Of a stretch of DNA of 64,000 bases, positions 55,568-64,000 are shown piece after piece; within the stretch, counting starts at the first letter, position 1; each line of letters starts with the position of its first letter. The DNA comes from Maritimibacter alkaliphilus HTCC2654 (lineage in GTDB: Bacteria; Pseudomonadota; Alphaproteobacteria; Rhodobacterales; Rhodobacteraceae). Position numbers and translations under genes: made by a program. The stretch is taken from positions 62,001 to 126,000 of the forward strand of contig NZ_CH902578.1 of assembly GCF_000152805.1 (NCBI RefSeq). Reading direction: 5' to 3'. Below the pieces are notes generated by a model. That model was not told where the DNA came from and made no database searches. It was given only the letters and a program-made list of their open reading frames with translations.

Positions 55568-55950
55568 TCCGCGCCGCGCTCATATCCTTTGCGCTGGCCG
55601 GGGTGCCCGTCGCCGTCGTGGCCGAAGCGCCGCCGATGCCGTCCTGTTCGGCAGGCGGATACGAATGGCATCTGAGCAGCATTTTCGGTGGCGGCCTGAT
55701 CCATGCCCTGCGCGTGGCCGGGTCGGGGGCCGAAACGGAATACGTCATCGCCTGCACGGCGGGGCGCGCGGTCGAGGCGACCCGTGTCGGCACCGAATAC
55801 GGCGTGCTCTACGATCTTGCCCAGGGCATGTCGGCATCGGCCGAACGCTACACGCTGGACGACCTTGCCAAGTTCACGCGGGAATCCGGGTGGCATGCCA
55901 AGGTGGTCAACTTCGACAAGGGGGCTTGCGTGTGCACGCTGGGGTTCTGA
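55564..55950 (+). CDS. Secreted CVC-tailed protein 1 (tandem paralogue)
   Basis: A 128-residue exported protein; TTG start overlapping the nuoJ stop (TTGA), signal peptide to about residue 20. The mature chain has SC, AC and a terminal CVC motif with AVEAT and a YTLDDLAKF segment in between. The following gene repeats the same order of motifs, so the pair arose by tandem duplication. Probably periplasmic and disulfide-bonded or metal-binding; function unknown. Confidence 0.7.
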   Translation: MIRAALISFALAGVPVAVVAEAPPMPSCSAGGYEWHLSSIFGGGLIHALRVAGSGAETEYVIACTAGRAVEATRVGTEYGVLYDLAQGMSASAERYTLDDLAKFTRESGWHAKVVNFDKGACVCTLGF

Positions 55951-55952
55951 GC

Positions 55953-56309
55953 ATGGCGCGGCTGACCCATATCGCGGCGTTGATGCTGACGCTGGCGGCC
56001 ACCGGCGCGCAAGCGGCGTCCTGCACGGACGGGGGCAGCACTTATACCTCCGTCGAACGGATCAGCGCGAACGTCGTTTACGCCGAAGACGGCGCGCGGG
56101 CGATCATCGCCGTGTGCAGCATGAACATGGCGGTCGAGGCCACGGACACCGGCGGCGCGGAATACCCGGCACGCGACTTTGCGGTGGGGCTGAACCCGAA
56201 CAACGCGGATTACGACCTGACGGAACTGGCAAGCCTCATGCGCTCCATGGGGCTCGAGGCACAGACGACGCCGTTCAGCAGCAAGGGCTGCGTCTGCGCG
56301 GCACAATAG
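55953..56309 (+). CDS. Secreted CVC-tailed protein 2 (tandem paralogue)
   Basis: A 118-residue protein with signal peptide ([21 protein letters not shown]). The mature part contains SCTDGG, an inner [18 protein letters not shown] and the C-terminal KGCVCAAQ, aligning along its length with the preceding gene. Located between nuoJ and nuoK, 2 bp after paralogue 1. Confidence 0.75.
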   Translation: MARLTHIAALMLTLAATGAQAASCTDGGSTYTSVERISANVVYAEDGARAIIAVCSMNMAVEATDTGGAEYPARDFAVGLNPNNADYDLTELASLMRSMGLEAQTTPFSSKGCVCAAQ

Positions 56310-56397
56310 GGCGGCGCCCCGGCGGCGCGGCAAGAGAATGGACCCCGCAGGGGGCCCGAACGAAGACAAACCAAGGGCAAAGGCCCAGAGGGACAAG

Positions 56398-56703
56398 ATG
56401 GTTGGACTTGAACATTACCTTGGACTGGCGGGGGCACTCTTCGTCATCGGCATCTTCGGTCTTTTCCTGAACCGTAAGAACGTCATCATCCTGCTCATGT
56501 CGATCGAGCTGATGCTGCTCTCGGTCAACATCAACCTCGTCGCCTTTTCCTCTTACCTCGGGGACATGGTCGGGCAGGTCTTCACGCTGTTCGTCCTGAC
56601 GGTCGCCGCGGCTGAGGCCGCCATCGGCCTTGCCATTCTGGTCTCGTTCTTCCGTAACCGCGGCACCATCGCGGTCGAAGACGTCAACGTGATGAAAGGC
56701 TGA
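56398..56703 (+). CDS. nuoK: NADH-quinone oxidoreductase subunit K
   Basis: A 101-residue, three-helix membrane subunit. Two conserved membrane glutamates occur in [16 protein letters not shown] and [12 protein letters not shown], part of the central proton path. ATG 56398 ([12 protein letters not shown]) is the normal start; an upstream in-frame ATG at 56338 adds a hydrophilic stretch without support. Confidence 0.97.
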   Translation: MVGLEHYLGLAGALFVIGIFGLFLNRKNVIILLMSIELMLLSVNINLVAFSSYLGDMVGQVFTLFVLTVAAAEAAIGLAILVSFFRNRGTIAVEDVNVMKG

Positions 56704-56708
56704 CGCTC

Positions 56709-58820
56709 ATGGTCACGATCATCCTCTTCGCGCCGCTGATCGGCGCCATCATCGCGGGCTTCGGCCACCGGATCATCGGGGACAAGGGCGCGCAGGTCCT
56801 GACGACCGGGCTTCTGTTCCTCGCGGCCCTTCTGTCGTGGATCGTGTTCCTGACCCATGACCCGGCGAACACCGAGCATGTGCAGATCCTGCGCTGGGTC
56901 GAAAGCGGGACGCTTAGCACCGACTGGTCGATCCGGCTCGACCGCCTGACGTCGATCATGCTGATCGTCGTCACCACGGTCTCGTCGCTCGTCCACCTCT
57001 ATTCCATGGGTTACATGGCGCATGATCCGCAATTCGAGGGCGAAAGCTATCGCCCCCGGTTCTTCGCCTATCTCAGCTTCTTCACCTTCGCGATGCTGAT
57101 GCTGGTGACCTCGGACAACCTGCTCCAGATGTTCTTCGGGTGGGAGGGCGTCGGCGTCGCCTCGTACCTGCTGATCGGGTTCTACTACCGCAAGCCCTCG
57201 GCCAATGCCGCGGCGATCAAGGCCTTCGTCGTGAACCGCGTGGGCGACTTCGGCTTCGCGCTCGGCATCTTCGGGCTGTTCTTCCTGACCGACAGCATCC
57301 GTTTCGACGAGGTGTTCGCCGCCGCGCCGGGCCTTGCCGAAACCTCGATCACCTTCCTTTGGCGCGAATGGAACGCGGCCAACCTGATCGCCTTCCTGCT
57401 CTTCGTCGGCGCGATGGGGAAATCGGCACAGCTGTTCCTGCACACATGGCTGCCGGACGCGATGGAAGGTCCGACCCCGGTGTCGGCGCTGATCCACGCC
57501 GCGACCATGGTGACCGCAGGCGTGTTCCTTGTCTGCCGCATGTCGCCGGTGATGGAATACGCGCCCGCTGCGACCAACTTCATCGTCTACATCGGCGCCT
57601 TCACCGCCTTCTTCGCGGCGACCGTGGGTTTGGTGCAGAACGACATCAAACGGGTGATCGCCTATTCGACCTGTTCGCAGCTCGGCTACATGTTCGTGGC
57701 CGCGGGCGTCGGGGCCTATCCGGTCGCCATGTTCCACCTGCTGACCCACGCCTTCTTCAAGGCGATGCTGTTCCTTGGCGCAGGCTCGGTCATCCACGGG
57801 ATGCACCATGAGCAGGACATGCGGAACTACGGCGGGCTGCGCACCAAGCTGCCGCTCACCTTCTGGGCAATGCTGATCGGCACGCTCGCCATCACCGGCG
57901 TCGGCATCCCGCTGACCGCCATCGGCTTCGCGGGCTTCCTGTCGAAAGACGCGATCATCGAAGTCGCGTTCGCGGGCACCAACGGTGGCGTCGCCTTCTG
58001 GCTGCTCGTCATCGCCGCGCTCTTCACCAGCTTCTACTCGTGGCGGCTCATGTTCCTGACCTTCTGGGGCAAGCCGCGCGGCGACAAGCACACCCACGAC
58101 CACGCGCATGAAAGCCCGGCGGTGATGACGATCCCGCTCGGCGTGCTCGCCATCGGCGCGGTGTTCTCGGGCATGGTGTTCTACAACTCGTTCTTCTACG
58201 ACCACGACCGGATGAACGCCTTCTTCGGTCTGCCGGAGCATCATGCGGAAGCCACCGAGCACGGCGAAGAGGCCGCAGCCGGCGACCACGGCGAAGAGGC
58301 CGCGACGGATGACGCCGCGCATGGCGACGAGGCCACCGATCACGCCATGGCCGACAGCCACGCCGCGCCGCAGGGGGCCGTCTACTTCGGTCTCGACAAC
58401 ACGGTGATCGACGACGCGCACCATGTGCCGACTTGGGTCAAAATCTCGCCCTTCATCGCGATGCTGCTCGGTCTGGCCACGGCATACTGGTTCTACATCG
58501 TGAACCCGTCGCTGCCGAAACGGCTCGCCGCGACGCAGCCGCATCTCTACCAGTTCCTGCTGAACAAGTGGTATTTCGACGAGATCTACGACTTTCTCTT
58601 CGTGCGGCCCGCCAAGGCCATCGGCCGCTTCCTGTGGAAGCGTGGGGACGGGGCGACCATCGACGGGGCGATCAACGGCGTGTCGATGGGGATCATTCCC
58701 TTCTTCACCCGGCTCGCGGGCCGGTGGCAGTCGGGCTACCTCTTCACCTACGCCTTCGCGATGGTGCTCGGCATCGTCGCCTTCGTGACACTCATGACGC
58801 TGACCGGCGGTGCGAACTGA
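56709..58820 (+). CDS. nuoL: NADH-quinone oxidoreductase subunit L
   Basis: A 703-residue antiporter-like distal subunit with about 16 helices and the lateral amphipathic helix at the C-terminus. The proton-channel signature [35 protein letters not shown] is complete. Between about residues 452 and 557 it carries a long His/Glu/Asp-rich hydrophilic loop ([20 protein letters not shown] and similar), which interrupts the end of the membrane region and might bind metal ions. Confidence 0.98.
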   Translation: MVTIILFAPLIGAIIAGFGHRIIGDKGAQVLTTGLLFLAALLSWIVFLTHDPANTEHVQILRWVESGTLSTDWSIRLDRLTSIMLIVVTTVSSLVHLYSMGYMAHDPQFEGESYRPRFFAYLSFFTFAMLMLVTSDNLLQMFFGWEGVGVASYLLIGFYYRKPSANAAAIKAFVVNRVGDFGFALGIFGLFFLTDSIRFDEVFAAAPGLAETSITFLWREWNAANLIAFLLFVGAMGKSAQLFLHTWLPDAMEGPTPVSALIHAATMVTAGVFLVCRMSPVMEYAPAATNFIVYIGAFTAFFAATVGLVQNDIKRVIAYSTCSQLGYMFVAAGVGAYPVAMFHLLTHAFFKAMLFLGAGSVIHGMHHEQDMRNYGGLRTKLPLTFWAMLIGTLAITGVGIPLTAIGFAGFLSKDAIIEVAFAGTNGGVAFWLLVIAALFTSFYSWRLMFLTFWGKPRGDKHTHDHAHESPAVMTIPLGVLAIGAVFSGMVFYNSFFYDHDRMNAFFGLPEHHAEATEHGEEAAAGDHGEEAATDDAAHGDEATDHAMADSHAAPQGAVYFGLDNTVIDDAHHVPTWVKISPFIAMLLGLATAYWFYIVNPSLPKRLAATQPHLYQFLLNKWYFDEIYDFLFVRPAKAIGRFLWKRGDGATIDGAINGVSMGIIPFFTRLAGRWQSGYLFTYAFAMVLGIVAFVTLMTLTGGAN

Positions 58821-60373
58821 TGAACAACCTGCTTTCGATCATTACCTTCCTGCCGCTGGTGGCAGCCCTCATCCTCGCGCTGTTCCTGCGCGGTGACGAT
58901 CCGGCGGCGCAGCGCAATGCGAAATGGCTGGCGCTTGCTGCGACCACGGCGACCTTCCTGATCTCGCTCGGCGTGCTTTTCGGGTTCGACCCCTCGGACA
59001 CGGGCTTTCAGTTCGTGGAGGAAGCCGATTGGCTCATGGGGCTTCAGTACAAGATGGGCGTTGACGGGATCAGCGTGCTCTTCGTCATGCTGACCACCTT
59101 CCTCATGCCGATCACGATCGCGGCCTGCTGGAACGTCACGACGCGGGTGAAGGAATACATGATCGCCTTCCTCGTCCTTGAAACGCTCATGCTGGGCGTG
59201 TTCATGGCGCTGGACCTCGTGCTCTTTTACCTCTTCTTCGAGGCGGGCCTCATTCCGATGTTCCTCATCATCGGCATCTGGGGCGGCAAGAACCGGATCT
59301 ACGCCGCGTTCAAGTTCTTCCTCTACACCTTCCTCGGTTCCGTCCTGATGCTGGTCGCGATGGTCTATATGTTCATGGAGGCCGGGACGACCGACATCCC
59401 GACCTTGCTGAACCACGCCTTCGATTCCACCACAATGCGGGTGCTCGGCATCACCGTGACGGGCGGGGCGCAGACGCTGCTGTTCGTCGCCTTCTTCGCG
59501 AGCTTCGCGGTGAAGATGCCGATGTGGCCGGTGCACACATGGCTGCCCGACGCGCACGTTCAGGCGCCGACCGCAGGCTCGGTCGTGCTGGCGGCGATCC
59601 TGCTCAAGATGGGCGGCTATGGCTTCCTCCGGTTCAGCCTGCCGATGTTCCCGGTCGGGTCCGACGTGATGGCGACCTTCGTACTTTGGCTGTCGGCCAT
59701 CGCGATCGTCTACACCTCGCTCGTCGCGCTGGTGCAGGAGGATATGAAGAAGCTGATCGCCTATTCCTCCGTCGCGCATATGGGCTATGTCACCGCGGGT
59801 ATCTTCGCGGCCAACCAGCAGGGGATCGACGGCGCGATTTTCCAGATGATCTCGCACGGCTTCATCTCGGGCGCGCTCTTCCTGTGCGTCGGCGTGATCT
59901 ACGACCGGATGCACACGCGTGAGATCGACGCTTACGGCGGCCTCGTGAACCGGATGCCGGCCTATGCGCTGGTGTTCATGTTCTTCACTATGGCGAACGT
60001 GGGCCTTCCGGGCACCTCGGGCTTCGTCGGTGAATTCCTGACGCTTGTCGGCATGTTCCAGGCTAACACCTGGGTCGCCGCCGTTGCGACCTCCGGCGTG
60101 ATCCTGTCGGCGGCCTATGCGCTTTGGCTCTACCGCCGCGTGGTCATGGGCGATCTCATCAAGGAAAGCCTCAAGGCGATCACCGACATGAGCCGCCGCG
60201 AGAAGTGGATCTTCGCGCCGCTCGCCGCGATGACCCTTCTGCTCGGCGTCTACCCGAGCCTCGTCACCGACATCATCGGCCCCTCGGTCGAAAACCTTCT
60301 GAACCACTACGAAGCCGCGCTTCCCGCGGTGGACGACGCCGCCACGGAAGTGGCTCAGGCAGCAGCGCATTGA
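58820..60373 (+). CDS. nuoM: NADH-quinone oxidoreductase subunit M
   Basis: A 517-residue antiporter-like subunit with about 14 helices. Helix-5 Glu ([13 protein letters not shown]), the [20 protein letters not shown] stretch and the helix-12 region are present. TGATG overlap with nuoL. Confidence 0.98.
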   Translation: MNNLLSIITFLPLVAALILALFLRGDDPAAQRNAKWLALAATTATFLISLGVLFGFDPSDTGFQFVEEADWLMGLQYKMGVDGISVLFVMLTTFLMPITIAACWNVTTRVKEYMIAFLVLETLMLGVFMALDLVLFYLFFEAGLIPMFLIIGIWGGKNRIYAAFKFFLYTFLGSVLMLVAMVYMFMEAGTTDIPTLLNHAFDSTTMRVLGITVTGGAQTLLFVAFFASFAVKMPMWPVHTWLPDAHVQAPTAGSVVLAAILLKMGGYGFLRFSLPMFPVGSDVMATFVLWLSAIAIVYTSLVALVQEDMKKLIAYSSVAHMGYVTAGIFAANQQGIDGAIFQMISHGFISGALFLCVGVIYDRMHTREIDAYGGLVNRMPAYALVFMFFTMANVGLPGTSGFVGEFLTLVGMFQANTWVAAVATSGVILSAAYALWLYRRVVMGDLIKESLKAITDMSRREKWIFAPLAAMTLLLGVYPSLVTDIIGPSVENLLNHYEAALPAVDDAATEVAQAAAH

Positions 60374-60385
60374 GGACGTGAGAGT

Positions 60386-61822
60386 ATGGCAACCGATCTT
60401 CAAACCATCCTGCCGGAACTGATCCTCGCGGTTTACGCGATGCTGGCGCTCGTCGGCGCGGTCTATACCGGCAAGGACAACCTCACCGGCCCGATCACAT
60501 GGCTGACCGCCGGTCTCATGGCGGTTCTGGCGCTCTGGATCGGGACCGGCAGCGCCGGGTCGACGCAGGCCTTCGGCGGCATGTTCCTGTCCGATGCCTA
60601 TGCCCGCTTCGCCAAGGTCGCGATCCTGATCGCGGGGGCGGCGGTGCTCCTGTCGGGGCAGGAAGCCGTGGCGCGGCGCGGGCTGGGCCGCTTCGAATAT
60701 CCGCTTCTCATCGCGCTGGCCACGGTCGGCATGATGATGATGGTCTCGGCGGGCGACCTCATGTCGCTTTACCTCGGCCTCGAACTGCAATCGCTCGCGC
60801 TCTACGTGGTCGCGGCGATGAACCGCGACAGCGTGAAGTCGACGGAAGCGGGCATGAAATACTTCGTGCTGGGCGCGCTGTCCTCGGGCCTTTTGCTCTA
60901 TGGCGCGTCGCTCACCTATGGCTATGCCGGCACCACACTGTTCTCCGGCATCATCGGCGCGGCGACGGGCGGCGAGATCAGCCTCGGCCTTCTCATCGGT
61001 CTGGTGTTCGTCTCGGCCGGTCTTGCATTCAAGATCTCGGCGGTGCCGTTCCATATGTGGACGCCGGACGTCTACGAAGGCGCGCCGACACCCGTCACCG
61101 CCTTCTTCGCCACAGCGCCGAAACTGGCGGCGATGGGCCTCTTCGCCCGTGTGCTGTTCGACGCCTTCGGCGGCGCGGTCGGCGACTGGCAGCAGATCAT
61201 CTCGCTCATGGCGATCCTGTCGATGGCGCTGGGGGCGGTGGCCGCCATCGGCCAGACCAACATCAAACGCCTGATGGCCTATTCGTCGATCTCCCACATG
61301 GGCTTCGCGCTCATGGGCCTATCGGCGGGCACCGCGCTTGGCGTGCAGGCGATGCTGGTCTACATGGCGATCTACCTGACCATGAACGTCGGCACCTTCG
61401 CCTTCATCATGTCGATGGAGCGGGACGGAAAGCCGGTCACGGAAATCGCATCGCTGAACCAGTTTGCCAAGGGCGAGCCGCTCAAGGCTCTGGCGATGCT
61501 GGTTCTGCTGTTCTCGCTCGCGGGCGTGCCGCCCATGGTCGGGTTCTTCGGCAAGCTCTACGTGCTTCAGGCCGCCGTGGACGCGGGCCTGACATGGCTG
61601 GCCATCGGGGGCGTCATCGCCTCGGTCATCTCGGCGTTCTACTATCTGCGCATCGTCTATTTCATGTATTTCGGCCAGACCGAGGGGCAGGCGCAGGCGC
61701 CGATGTCGCCCGCGGCCTGGGTCGCGCTCATGGGGTCGGCGGCGATCATGGTGCTGGGGGTCGTGAACCTCTTCGGTATCGAAACCGCCGCCGCGCAGGC
61801 CGCGCAGGCGCTGGTCAACTGA
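60386..61822 (+). CDS. nuoN: NADH-quinone oxidoreductase subunit N
   Basis: A 478-residue antiporter-like subunit, with [31 protein letters not shown] and [23 protein letters not shown] as hallmarks. Last gene of the cluster; a strong terminator follows within 30 bp. Confidence 0.98.
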   Translation: MATDLQTILPELILAVYAMLALVGAVYTGKDNLTGPITWLTAGLMAVLALWIGTGSAGSTQAFGGMFLSDAYARFAKVAILIAGAAVLLSGQEAVARRGLGRFEYPLLIALATVGMMMMVSAGDLMSLYLGLELQSLALYVVAAMNRDSVKSTEAGMKYFVLGALSSGLLLYGASLTYGYAGTTLFSGIIGAATGGEISLGLLIGLVFVSAGLAFKISAVPFHMWTPDVYEGAPTPVTAFFATAPKLAAMGLFARVLFDAFGGAVGDWQQIISLMAILSMALGAVAAIGQTNIKRLMAYSSISHMGFALMGLSAGTALGVQAMLVYMAIYLTMNVGTFAFIMSMERDGKPVTEIASLNQFAKGEPLKALAMLVLLFSLAGVPPMVGFFGKLYVLQAAVDAGLTWLAIGGVIASVISAFYYLRIVYFMYFGQTEGQAQAPMSPAAWVALMGSAAIMVLGVVNLFGIETAAAQAAQALVN

Positions 61823-61847
61823 GCCGGCATTGCCTGATCGCAATATC

Positions 61848-61884
61848 CGGGGCCTGTGGGAAATGACCCACGGGCCCCGTCTTT
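61848..61884 (+). terminator. Terminator of the nuo cluster
   Basis: CGGGGCCTGTGGG (61848-61860) pairs with CCCACGGGCCCCG (61867-61879) with one wobble, loop AAATGA, followed by TCTTTAT. It separates nuo from birA. Confidence 0.9.
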
Positions 61885-61900
61885 ATCCGGAGACCTGAGT

Positions 61901-62653
61901 GTGAGCGGAGACTGGCCCCACGGCTACGGCTACCTGCCCTTGGGCGAGGTGACCTCGACATTGGACGAGGCGCGGGCGCGTGTGGGCGAAATGTCGGGGC
62001 CGACATGGATCACCGCGACGCACCAGACCGCGGCGCGTGGGCGGCGCGGTCGGCCATGGTCGAACCCCGCCGGCAATTTCGCGGGCACTCTGGTCCTGCC
62101 GAATCTGACCGACCCCGCATCCGCCGCGCTGCGCTCGTTCACCACCGCGCTCGCGCTGGACGAGGCGCTGACGACGCTCACCGGACGGCCCGAAGCCTTC
62201 GCGCTCAAATGGCCGAACGACGTGCTTCTGAACGGCAGCAAGCTTGCCGGGATATTGCTCGAAAGCCTGACCGAGCGGGGGCACCTGACCGGACTCGTCA
62301 TCGGGATCGGCGTGAACCTCGCCTCGGCCCCGGACCCCGGTGCGCTCGAGCCCGGTGCGCTGGCGCCGGTGTCGCTCATGGGGGAGACCGGGTTGTCGGT
62401 GACCCCCGACGATTTTCTCGAGGCTCTGGCACCGGCTTTCGCCCGGTGGGAGGCGCAGTTGCGCCAATACGGCTTCGCGCCGATCCGCACCGCATGGCTC
62501 GCCCGTGCCGCCCGCATCGGAGAGACCGTGACCGCGCGCTTGCCGGGCGACGAGATCACCGGCACATTCCGCACGGTAGACGAAGCGGGCCATCTTGTCC
62601 TATCCACGCCCAAAGGCGAACGCGCCATCGCGGCGGGGGATGTTTTTTTCTGA
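61901..62653 (+). CDS. birA: Biotin-[acetyl-CoA-carboxylase] ligase, monofunctional
   Basis: A 250-residue biotin protein ligase that activates biotin as biotinyl-AMP and attaches it to carrier lysines such as that of MccA in this window. The biotin-binding loop GRRGRPWSNPAGNFAGTLVL and LKWPNDVLLNGSKLAGILLE are intact. It lacks the N-terminal DNA-binding domain, so it is not a biotin repressor. GTG start at 61901 with GGAG upstream. Confidence 0.95.
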   Translation: MSGDWPHGYGYLPLGEVTSTLDEARARVGEMSGPTWITATHQTAARGRRGRPWSNPAGNFAGTLVLPNLTDPASAALRSFTTALALDEALTTLTGRPEAFALKWPNDVLLNGSKLAGILLESLTERGHLTGLVIGIGVNLASAPDPGALEPGALAPVSLMGETGLSVTPDDFLEALAPAFARWEAQLRQYGFAPIRTAWLARAARIGETVTARLPGDEITGTFRTVDEAGHLVLSTPKGERAIAAGDVFF

Positions 62654-62669
62654 CGGCCGGGAGGCGCCG

Positions 62670-63449
62670 ATGCTGCTTACCATCGACTGTGGCAACACCA
62701 ACACCGTGTTCACCCTGTGGGACGGGGAAGAGGTGCTGTGCACCCTGCGCACCTCGACCGCGCACCAGCGCACGGCGGATGCTTACTGGGTCTGGTTCTC
62801 GACCCTCGTGAAGCACCACGGGATCGACCCCAAGGTCGAGGGCGTCATCATCTCGTCCACGGTGCCGCGCGTCGTGTTCAACCTGCGCGTCTTCACCGAC
62901 CGCTTCTTCAACCTGCGCCCGCTTGTGGTCGGGCGGCCCGACTGCCTGCTGCCCATCGACGTGCGGGTCGATGCGGGCACGCAGGTCGGCCCCGACCGTC
63001 TGGTCAACACCGTCGCGGGATATACCCAGTATGGCGGCGACCTCATCATCGTGGATTTCGGCACCGCGACGACCTTCGACGTGGCCGACAGCGACGGGGC
63101 CTATATCGGCGGTGTCATCGCGCCGGGCGTGAACCTGTCGCTCGAGGCGCTGCACATGGCCGCCGCCGCGTTACCGCATGTGGATATCACGCACCCCGAC
63201 AAGGTCATCGGCACCAATACGGTGGCCTGTATGCAATCGGGGATCTTCTGGGGCTATGTCGGCCTCATCAAGGAAATCTCCAGCAGGATCATGGAAGAAC
63301 GCGACCGCGAGATGAAGGTGATCGGGACCGGGGGCCTCGCCCCTCTGTTCCAGTCCCACGCGCCCGTGTTCGACCGGTTCGAGGACAACCTGACCATGCA
63401 TGGTCTCAAGGTGATCTACGAACACAACAGAGAGCAGGGTACCCTATGA
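62670..63449 (+). CDS. coaX: Type III pantothenate kinase
   Basis: A 259-residue ASKHA-fold kinase catalysing the first step of CoA synthesis. ATP-binding DCGNTNTVFTLWDG, GPDRLVNTVAG and VDFGTATTFDV mark the family. It lies 16 bp after birA and overlaps the ribonuclease J gene by ATGA; birA-coaX-rnj is a frequent order. Confidence 0.96.
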   Translation: MLLTIDCGNTNTVFTLWDGEEVLCTLRTSTAHQRTADAYWVWFSTLVKHHGIDPKVEGVIISSTVPRVVFNLRVFTDRFFNLRPLVVGRPDCLLPIDVRVDAGTQVGPDRLVNTVAGYTQYGGDLIIVDFGTATTFDVADSDGAYIGGVIAPGVNLSLEALHMAAAALPHVDITHPDKVIGTNTVACMQSGIFWGYVGLIKEISSRIMEERDREMKVIGTGGLAPLFQSHAPVFDRFEDNLTMHGLKVIYEHNREQGTL

Positions 63450-64000
63450 GCAAGAACCGTTTGATCTACCTGCCCCTCGGCGGGGCGGGCGAGATCGGGA
63501 TGAACGCCTATGTCTACGGCTACGGCGCGCCGGGCAAGGAACGCCTGATCCTCGTGGACCTCGGCGTCACCTTTCCGGATATGGAGACGACGCCGGGCGT
63601 CGACCTCATCATGGCGGACGTGTCTTGGCTGGTCGAAAACCGCGACCGGCTGGAGGCGATCTTCATCACCCATGCGCATGAGGATCACGTGGGCGCCATC
63701 GGGCGGCTGTGGTCGGAACTGCGCGTGCCGGTATATGCCCGCGCCTTCACCGCGCATCACGCACGGCGCAAGATGGAAGAGGCGGGGCAGGACCCGGACG
63801 AGGTCATCACCGCCGGGGCCTATCCCGAAAAGATCGAGGTCGGCCCGTTCAAGGTGGCCTTCGTGCCGATCAGCCATTCGATCCCCGAAAGTGCGGGGCT
63901 GGTCATCGACACGCCCGCGGGACGGATCGCGCATTCCGGCGACTTCAAGATCGACCTCGACCCGGGCGTCGGCGAAGCCTTCGACGAGGCGATCTGGCGC
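63446..64000 (+). CDS. rnj: Ribonuclease J, 5' part (runs off the window)
   Basis: The visible 185 residues are the start of the metallo-beta-lactamase/beta-CASP exo- and endoribonuclease that processes mRNA and rRNA. The zinc-binding motif HAHEDHVGAIG (H76, H78, D80, H81) and PLGGAGEIGMN near the N-terminus identify it; the beta-CASP and C-terminal domains lie outside. ATGA overlap with coaX. Confidence 0.95.
   Translation, partial: MSKNRLIYLPLGGAGEIGMNAYVYGYGAPGKERLILVDLGVTFPDMETTPGVDLIMADVSWLVENRDRLEAIFITHAHEDHVGAIGRLWSELRVPVYARAFTAHHARRKMEEAGQDPDEVITAGAYPEKIEVGPFKVAFVPISHSIPESAGLVIDTPAGRIAHSGDFKIDLDPGVGEAFDEAIWR

Noticed and set aside
58748-61297. 849-codon open frame opposite nuoM-nuoN
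   Set aside because: Antisense shadow of conserved membrane subunits; no family features.

Overview
The window is a gene-dense, high-GC chromosomal segment from an alphaproteobacterium, most likely a marine or Roseobacter-type member of the Rhodobacterales (Paracoccaceae/Roseobacteraceae). I infer this from three things: the nuo cluster order interrupted by many small accessory genes, the NuoE with a long C-terminal extension, and the ornithine decarboxylase preceded by a long structured leader. No rRNA, tRNA, transposase, integrase, phage gene or CRISPR array was seen, so this looks like core chromosome and not an island.

Left part (1-18.9 kb): 5' end of pepN (partial, minus); two single-pass membrane microproteins and a terminator; malate synthase G (glcB) with a palindrome in its leader; a hairpin-rich intergenic repeat; a cupin and a divergent alpha/beta hydrolase; a class I glutamine amidotransferase-like hydrolase; a secreted NIDO-RTX-Hint protein; a Tat-exported molybdenum hydroxylase (IorA/IorB type) divergent from a TetR regulator with two matching candidate operators between them; an SDR; an ICMT-like methyltransferase; the proton-translocating transhydrogenase pntA-pntB; two pilin-like proteins; rluE.

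Middle part (19-40.9 kb): ornithine/lysine decarboxylase under a leader that contains a 42-codon arginine-rich upstream ORF and an anti-Shine-Dalgarno sequence; a DUF3422 membrane protein; a YeeE/TsuA-type transporter; a minus-strand run glmU-glmS-PPOX-AlkD-MetE-like; gph; a DegT/DnrJ/EryC1 aminotransferase; an inverted pair of repeats; then a leucine/isovalerate catabolic cluster (ivd, mccB, mccA, HMG-CoA lyase, methylglutaconyl-CoA hydratase). That cluster carries passengers: LprI-like and other secreted proteins, a 40-aa ORF, a macrodomain protein, a methyltransferase and a GST. Together its five core enzymes take isovaleryl-CoA to acetyl-CoA plus acetoacetate.

Right part (41.1-64 kb): a complete nuoABCDEFGHIJKLMN complex I cluster. 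Twelve non-nuo genes are threaded through it, most joined to their neighbours by ATGA/GTGA/TTGA overlaps: a sulfotransferase, an HhH-domain protein related to the NuoE extension, DUF5337, DUF3291, DUF4259, a CMD-family protein, several secreted or lipoprotein microproteins, and one gene on the opposite strand. A strong terminator ends the cluster. It is followed by birA, coaX and the 5' part of ribonuclease J.

The most interesting observation is the ornithine decarboxylase leader (about 18985-19192). An Arg-rich uORF ends three bases before a sequence that can pair with the decarboxylase Shine-Dalgarno, the geometry expected for ribosome-arrest control of polyamine synthesis. Next are the tandem TGACA-N14-TGTCA operators (11878-11935), the tandem secreted CVC-tailed paralogues inside nuo (55564-56309), and the HhH domain shared by NuoE and the next gene.
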